From contig CAZJWO010000039.1 of NCBI GenBank assembly GCA_964549735.1, positions 1-30,185 of the forward strand: a stretch of 30,185 nucleotides of DNA. Direction: 5' to 3'. The notes below the pieces were generated by a model. That model did no database searches, was not told the DNA's origin, and saw only the letters and a list, made by a program, of their open reading frames with translations. Of the stretch, positions 26,990-30,185 are shown one piece after another. The position numbers were made by a program, and so were the translations under genes. Positions within the stretch are counted from its first letter, which is position 1. Each line of letters starts with the position of its first letter. Source of the stretch: Glo-17 sp964549735. GTDB lineage: Bacteria; Krumholzibacteriota; Krumholzibacteriia; LZORAL124-64-63.

Positions 26990-27583
26990 GTGCAGGTGAC
27001 CTTCGTCGGCAGCTTTCCGGACCTCGCCCAGCGGCCTCAGCCGCCGTTGCCGGAATTCGCCTGCCTCGGCCGCAGCAACTGCGGCAAGTCGTCGCTCATC
27101 AACTACTTGCTGCAGCGCAAGGGGCTCGCGCGCACCAGCGGGCAGCCCGGCAAGACGCGACTCTGGAACTATTTCCTGGTCGGCGAGCATTACTACCTGG
27201 TCGACCTGCCGGGTTACGGCTACGCCCGGGTGAGCAAGCAGCAGCGGGAGCAATGGCAGCGACTGTTCGTGCAATACCTGCAGGCCGCCGACCGGCCGCT
27301 GGCCGTCCTGCATCTGCTGGACAGCCGGCACGCGCCGAGCGCGCTGGACCAGCGCATCTCGGCGCTGCTGGTCGCCAGCGGCCGGCCGTTCGCCCTGGTC
27401 GCGACCAAGATCGACAAGGTCGCCTCCACCCGCAGGCTGGCCCACTACCGGCGCATCATCGCCGATCTGGAGCTGGAGCCCGACGTGCCGTTCCTGCCGA
27501 CGTCGGCCCACGAGCGGGTCGGACGCGAGGAGGTCCTCGCCTGGCTCGAGAAATCTTTAGTCGTACGGGGGCATGCCGATTGA
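26990..27583 (+). CDS. engB: Ribosome biogenesis GTPase EngB/YsxC
   Basis: This 197-residue GTPase takes part in assembly of the large ribosomal subunit. All G motifs are present: G1 GRSNCGKSS (27-35), conserved threonines in the switch I stretch TSGQPGKT (49-56), G3 DLPGYG (72-77), G4 TKID (138-141) and G5-like TSA near 168. The P-loop has Cys where most homologues have Val or Ala, a tolerated position. It starts with GTG 26990, nine bases after GAGG (26977-26980) in the lon 3' end, so it is translationally coupled to lon; GTG at 26996 is a possible alternative. Its stop codon overlaps the -35 box of the promoter for the next gene. Confidence 0.95.
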   Translation: MQVTFVGSFPDLAQRPQPPLPEFACLGRSNCGKSSLINYLLQRKGLARTSGQPGKTRLWNYFLVGEHYYLVDLPGYGYARVSKQQREQWQRLFVQYLQAADRPLAVLHLLDSRHAPSALDQRISALLVASGRPFALVATKIDKVASTRRLAHYRRIIADLELEPDVPFLPTSAHERVGREEVLAWLEKSLVVRGHAD

Positions 27584-27609
27584 CAGTTCGGGTTCATGCC
27601 GGCTATACT
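27580..27609 (+). promoter_or_regulatory. Near-consensus sigma-70 promoter
   Basis: A perfect TTGACA (27580-27585) and TATACT (27604-27609, five of six) are separated by 18 bases. The -35 box overlaps the engB TGA stop (27581-27583). This is the best promoter seen in the window and drives the small exported protein at 27653, with a leader of about 35 bases. Confidence 0.8.
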
Positions 27610-27652
27610 GGACGGCAGGGATGCGAATGAGCGGCGAAAGGGACCATGGATC

Positions 27653-28078
27653 ATGAGTCGGTCCGGGGGTCTGCGCTGGTTTTCGGCGTGGCTGGCGGTG
27701 GCGCAGCTGCCGTTGGCCCTGTCGGTTCCATCTGCGCGGGCGACCGAGGCCGACATGGCGGTGCTGCCGGTCGTCGAGCCCTTCCGCTGCCTGCTTTGCC
27801 ACATGCAGGCGAACCCGACCCGAACCAATCACGTTCTCAATCTGTTCGGCGAGGATTTCCTGGAGAACGGCCGGCGCTGGAATGCGACGCTGGCGGCGCT
27901 CGATTCGGACGGCGATGGCTGCAGCAACGGCTTCGAACTGGGCGATATGGACGGCAACGGCGTCGCCGACGGCAACGTCTCCGTGCTCAACAGCAATCCG
28001 GGCGTGCCCGGCGATTGCGGCGAACTCATCATCGACGCTCGCACCTGGGGTGCTCTGAAGGCCCTCTTCGATCGGTAA
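27653..28078 (+). CDS. Small exported protein with CXXCH and EF-hand-like loops (temptin-domain-like)
   Basis: This 141-residue protein has a Sec signal peptide (MSRSGGLRW, hydrophobic core to ~25, cleavage after ARA at 30). The mature part carries CLLCH (46-50), then NLFGEDFLENGRRWNATLAALDSDGDGCSNGFELGD. The order cysteine pair, N-x-F-G-x-D-F, W, DSDGDG-x-x-NG-x-ELGD is what I know from the temptin domain, first described in a molluscan pheromone protein and common in bacterial exported proteins. Residues 84-95 (DSDGDGCSNGFE) and 98-109 (DMDGNGVADGNV) look like calcium-binding EF-hand loops. CXXCH could bind heme c, but in this domain it may simply form a disulphide. ATG 27653 is preceded by AAGGGA. 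It is a single-gene unit with its own promoter and terminator. Role unknown; calcium-dependent extracellular binding is a guess. Confidence 0.85.
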   Translation: MSRSGGLRWFSAWLAVAQLPLALSVPSARATEADMAVLPVVEPFRCLLCHMQANPTRTNHVLNLFGEDFLENGRRWNATLAALDSDGDGCSNGFELGDMDGNGVADGNVSVLNSNPGVPGDCGELIIDARTWGALKALFDR

Positions 28079-28086
28079 CGGCGGCT

Positions 28087-28138
28087 GCCGGGGCGTTGCC
28101 CGGCCGCCGCGGCCAGCCCGAGTGCGGGCGTTTTTTTT
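28087..28138 (+). terminator. Intrinsic terminator with two tandem hairpins and T8
   Basis: GCCGGG/CCCGGC (28087-28104) is followed by GCCCG-AGTG-CGGGC (28116-28129), one G and eight Ts (28131-28138). It ends the transcript of the small exported protein before purA and is the clearest intrinsic terminator in the window. Confidence 0.85.
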
Positions 28139-28180
28139 GGTGCCCGCGGTCCTGGCCGGGCCGCGCCGCGAGGAGTCAAC

Positions 28181-29476
28181 GTGGAGAATCGCGTCATCAT
28201 CGGCGGCCAGTGGGGGGACGAAGGCAAGGGCAAGGTCATCGACGCGTTCGGCGAGGGCTACGACTGGGTCCTGCGCTACCAGGGGGGAGCCAACGCCGGC
28301 CACACCATCCAGATCGGCGCCCAGCAGCACGTCCTGCACCTGGTCCCGTCGGGCATCTTCCGCGAGGGCGTGCGCTGCTTCCTGGGCAACGGCATGGTCA
28401 TCGACCCCTGGGCCCTGCGCGACGAGATCCTGGCCCTGGAGGCCCACCGGATCGAGGTGCGCGAGCGGCTCTTCGTGTCGAGCGCCGCGCAGTTGTTGAT
28501 GCCTTACCACAAGCGTTTCGATGAGCTGCACGAGTCGCTGCGCCGGCGCCGGAGCATCGGCACGACGGGCCGCGGCATCGGCCCGGCCTACCAGGACAAG
28601 GTCCAGCGCACGGGATTGCGGCTCGGCGATCTGGCGCTGCCGCTCGAGACCCTCGAGCGCAAGGCGATCGAGCACATCCTGGCGGCCAACGAGGTCCTCG
28701 ACAAGCTGCACGGCGCCGAGCCGCTGCCCGCGAAGGTCCTCGCCGAGGAGCTGGTGATCCTCGCCCAGACGCTGCGGCCGCTGGTGGTCGACAGCTACGC
28801 GGCGCTGCGCGGGGTGCGCCAGGGGCGCGAGTCGGCGCTCTTCGAGGGCGCCCAGGGCACCATGCTGGACATCGACCACGGCACGTTCCCCTTCGTGACC
28901 AGCAGCAACTGCTCGGTCGGCGGGGCCGTGACCGGCACGGGTCTGCCGCCGCGCTGCCTGGGCGAGATCCTGGGCGTGTTCAAGGCCTACTGCACCCGCG
29001 TCGGCAACGGGCCGTTCCCTTCCGAACTGCTGGCCGAGGAAGGCGAGCAGCTGCGCGCCCTGGGCGGGGAGTACGGGGCGACGACCGGCCGGGCGCGGCG
29101 CTGCGGCTGGTTCGACCTGGTGGCCGCGCGCTACGCCGTGGGCGTGAACGGCATGGTGGGCGCGGTCATCACGAAGCTCGACGTGCTCGACACGCTGCCC
29201 GTGATCAAGGTCGCCGAGGCCTACGAACTCGACGGCGAGCGGCTGGACGAGTTCCCGGCGCGCCCCGACGAGATCTGCCGCGTGCGGCCCGTCTATCGCG
29301 AGGTCGCCGGCTGGCAGAAACCGACGAACAAGTGCCGCGTCCTGGCCGACCTGCCGGCGGCCGCCCGCAAGTACCTCGAGTACCTCGAGGCGTCGCTCGG
29401 CGTGCTCATCGTGGCCGTCTCGAACGGCAAGTCCCGCGAGCAGCTCATCCCGACGCCCAACGGGGTGACGACCTGA
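28181..29476 (+). CDS. purA: Adenylosuccinate synthetase
   Basis: This enzyme makes adenylosuccinate from IMP and aspartate using GTP, the first committed step to AMP. The 431-residue cytosolic protein has normal length. The GTP loop GGQWGDEGKGK (8-18) includes the catalytic Asp13, and the second catalytic residue His41 is in GGANAGHT. Further landmarks are the IMP-binding region SIGTTGRGIGPAYQDK, EGAQGTMLDIDHGTFPFVTSSN and the TTGRARRCGWFDL block (usually TTGRPRRCGWLD). Start is GTG 28181, five bases after AGGAG (28171-28175). It lies between the T8 terminator and tRNA-Lys, so it is probably a single-gene transcript; the short leader (28139-28170) shows no clear promoter, so its promoter may overlap the terminator region. 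Confidence 0.97.
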   Translation: MENRVIIGGQWGDEGKGKVIDAFGEGYDWVLRYQGGANAGHTIQIGAQQHVLHLVPSGIFREGVRCFLGNGMVIDPWALRDEILALEAHRIEVRERLFVSSAAQLLMPYHKRFDELHESLRRRRSIGTTGRGIGPAYQDKVQRTGLRLGDLALPLETLERKAIEHILAANEVLDKLHGAEPLPAKVLAEELVILAQTLRPLVVDSYAALRGVRQGRESALFEGAQGTMLDIDHGTFPFVTSSNCSVGGAVTGTGLPPRCLGEILGVFKAYCTRVGNGPFPSELLAEEGEQLRALGGEYGATTGRARRCGWFDLVAARYAVGVNGMVGAVITKLDVLDTLPVIKVAEAYELDGERLDEFPARPDEICRVRPVYREVAGWQKPTNKCRVLADLPAAARKYLEYLEASLGVLIVAVSNGKSREQLIPTPNGVTT

Positions 29477-29502
29477 TCGCGAGCCGCGACACCGCTGGCG
29501 CT

Positions 29503-29531
29503 TTGACACCTGGCGCCGGTCGCGGTACCTT
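29503..29531 (+). promoter_or_regulatory. Promoter of tRNA-Lys
   Basis: A perfect TTGACA (29503-29508) and TACCTT (29526-29531) lie exactly 17 bases apart. The start point would be about 10 bases before the tRNA, the usual short tRNA leader. Confidence 0.7.
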
Positions 29532-29547
29532 TCGCCGACGAAATCCT

Positions 29548-29624
29548 GGGCCGCTAGCTCATCAGGACAGAGCACCTGCCTTTTAAGCAGGGGGTACCCG
29601 GTTCGAGTCCGGGGCGGCCTACCA
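29548..29624 (+). tRNA. tRNA-Lys (anticodon UUU)
   Basis: The 77-base gene folds with acceptor GGGCCGC/GCGGCCT (a G-U first pair), discriminator A and encoded CCA (29622-29624). The anticodon stem CCTGC/GCAGG closes loop CTTTTAA with TTT at 29582-29584. The D arm holds TAGCTC...GAGCA and the T arm GGTTCGAGTCC, both canonical. It has its own promoter and a downstream hairpin. Confidence 0.97.
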
Positions 29625-29635
29625 TCTAACACAAT

Positions 29636-29676
29636 AAACGCCAGCGGTTTACGAAAGCAGGCCGATGGCGTTTTTT
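29636..29676 (+). terminator. Terminator after tRNA-Lys
   Basis: AAACGCCA (29636-29643) pairs with TGGCGTTT (29666-29673), an 8-bp stem with a 22-base loop, running into a T6 tract (29671-29676). It fits an intrinsic terminator of the tRNA transcript. Confidence 0.6.
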
Positions 29677-29690
29677 GTGCCCTCATTTAC

Positions 29691-29709
29691 GGAGACAGTT
29701 TGGAGACAG
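29691..29709 (+). repeat. Tandem GGAGACAG direct repeat downstream of tRNA-Lys
   Basis: GGAGACAG occurs at 29691-29698 and 29702-29709, separated by TTT, an 11-base period close to one helical turn. It lies in an AT-richer stretch (about 29625-29712) between tRNA-Lys and G+C-rich DNA. This is the place and shape of integrase or excisionase arm sites, but no integrase is in the window. The remaining bases to 29780 hold no gene that I can see. Confidence 0.5.
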
Positions 29710-29780
29710 AATCGGCCCGTGCAACCCTGCCGGCGGGTCGGCGTCCGCGGCGTGATATGCCTGGGGCGACCGATGCAGAA

Positions 29781-30185
29781 TCAGGCCCGGTCCTGTTGAT
29801 CGTCCGCCAGCTCGAGCCCGACCAGGTCGGCGCCCTCGAGCTGCAGGTGCACGTCGACCAGCGCGGCGCAGCATGCCACAGCGGCCGCCGGCAGGTGGTG
29901 AGACATCCCGCAGACCGGGCACGGGTGCGAGCCCGTGACGATGCCTGCAGCGGCCGCCAGACGCGCGTCAAGCCGCCCCTCAGCCGCGGCTTGGCCCAGG
30001 CGTAGGACGACCAGGTCGGACGCCAGCGGCCCGCGTAGCGCGAGCACGGCGGCGATGCGGGCGCCGATCTGCATGGCCTGGCAGTCGCGCAGCAACGCGA
30101 GACGGGCGGCGCAGCGCGCGCACAAGCCGCTCCCGCCGCCGACCGGCGCGAAGGTCGGCAGCATGCGATCGCAGAGCTCGCACCA
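29781..30185 (-). CDS. Zinc-ribbon-like protein, partial (runs off the right edge)
   Basis: The minus-strand ORF is open to the window edge; at least 134 residues are visible and the true N terminus may lie outside. It begins WCELCDRMLPTF..., with a CxxC (C-E-L-C) followed about 18 residues later by a second CxxC (CARC), then CPVCG and H/C residues (SHH...ACC) further on. Paired CxxC motifs suggest one or two structural zinc sites. The rest is Ala/Leu-rich and helical. An internal ATG at 30164 would cut off the first CxxC, so the longer reading is more likely. I do not recognise the family. Plus-strand ORFs over the same bases lack such motifs. It may belong to an inserted element next to tRNA-Lys, but that is only a guess. 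Confidence 0.5.
   Translation of the reverse strand, partial: WCELCDRMLPTFAPVGGGSGLCARCAARLALLRDCQAMQIGARIAAVLALRGPLASDLVVLRLGQAAAEGRLDARLAAAAGIVTGSHPCPVCGMSHHLPAAAVACCAALVDVHLQLEGADLVGLELADDQQDRA

Noticed and set aside
27782..27805. CXXCH as proof of a c-type cytochrome
   Set aside because: A single CXXCH is present but the rest of the protein does not look like a cytochrome c fold and lacks an evident distal Met context; temptin-like proteins share the motif, so heme binding is left open.
27557..29686. 709-residue open frame on the minus strand
   Set aside because: It reads through the complement of the small exported gene, purA, tRNA-Lys and the terminators; no real gene would do so.

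Overview
The window reads as a G+C-rich bacterial chromosome fragment, probably from a metagenome assembly. I can place 24 protein-coding genes or gene fragments and two tRNA genes on about 30 kb; only the methylmalonyl-CoA epimerase, the hybrid kinase and the last partial ORF are on the minus strand. The first 44 bases are not genomic: positions 11-44 match the Illumina TruSeq read-2 adapter, so the opening peptidase ORF carries an artificial N terminus. The organism looks Gram-negative (exported proteins, Na+-pump subunits) with anaerobic-type metabolism (ferredoxin-linked 2-oxoacid oxidoreductase, biotin/Na+ decarboxylase). Gene content and the fused beta/gamma oxidoreductase subunit would fit an uncultured lineage near the FCB group, but this placement is a guess from gene style, not a measurement.

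Layout. (1) 45-7913, plus strand, tightly packed: 3' end of leucyl aminopeptidase pepA, a MATE-family exporter, xseA-xseB (exonuclease VII), an ABC-2 exporter of the COG4586/COG4587/COG3694 type whose two permease genes are separated by an unrecognised 229-residue gene, and a secreted protein of unknown function. (2) 8029-14056: methylmalonyl-CoA epimerase (minus), an M29 aminopeptidase, then a four-gene Na+-translocating decarboxylase operon (carboxyltransferase, an OadG-like subunit with an unusually long N-terminal region, biotin carrier, membrane beta subunit). A strong-looking promoter with a 14-bp palindrome over its -10 box precedes it. (3) 14070-15464 minus: a membrane-anchored hybrid histidine kinase, convergent with the decarboxylase operon; the two stop codons form the ends of one perfect 8-bp-stem hairpin. 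(4) 15644-19273: a crotonase-family hydratase and a 2-oxoacid:ferredoxin oxidoreductase operon (delta ferredoxin, alpha, beta-gamma fusion). (5) 19477-20847: an NtrC-type sigma-54 activator. (6) 20998-27583: tRNA-Leu(UAG), tig, clpP, clpX, lon, engB, a classic proteostasis cluster. (7) 27653-28078: a small exported protein with CXXCH plus EF-hand-like loops resembling the temptin domain, behind a near-consensus sigma-70 promoter and followed by a clear terminator. (8) 28181-29476 purA; 29548-29624 tRNA-Lys(UUU); an AT-richer stretch with a terminator and a short direct repeat; and at the right edge a partial minus-strand zinc-ribbon-like ORF.

How the genes fit together: the epimerase, the decarboxylase and the oxidoreductase can be joined in one scheme of acyl-CoA/2-oxoacid metabolism in which decarboxylation of methylmalonyl-CoA pumps Na+ and 2-oxoacid oxidation reduces ferredoxin. 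Methylmalonyl-CoA mutase is not in the window. I found no CRISPR array, insertion sequence, phage gene or defence system. The least explained items are the 229-residue protein inside the ABC operon, the OadG extension, the temptin-like protein and the palindrome over the decarboxylase promoter.
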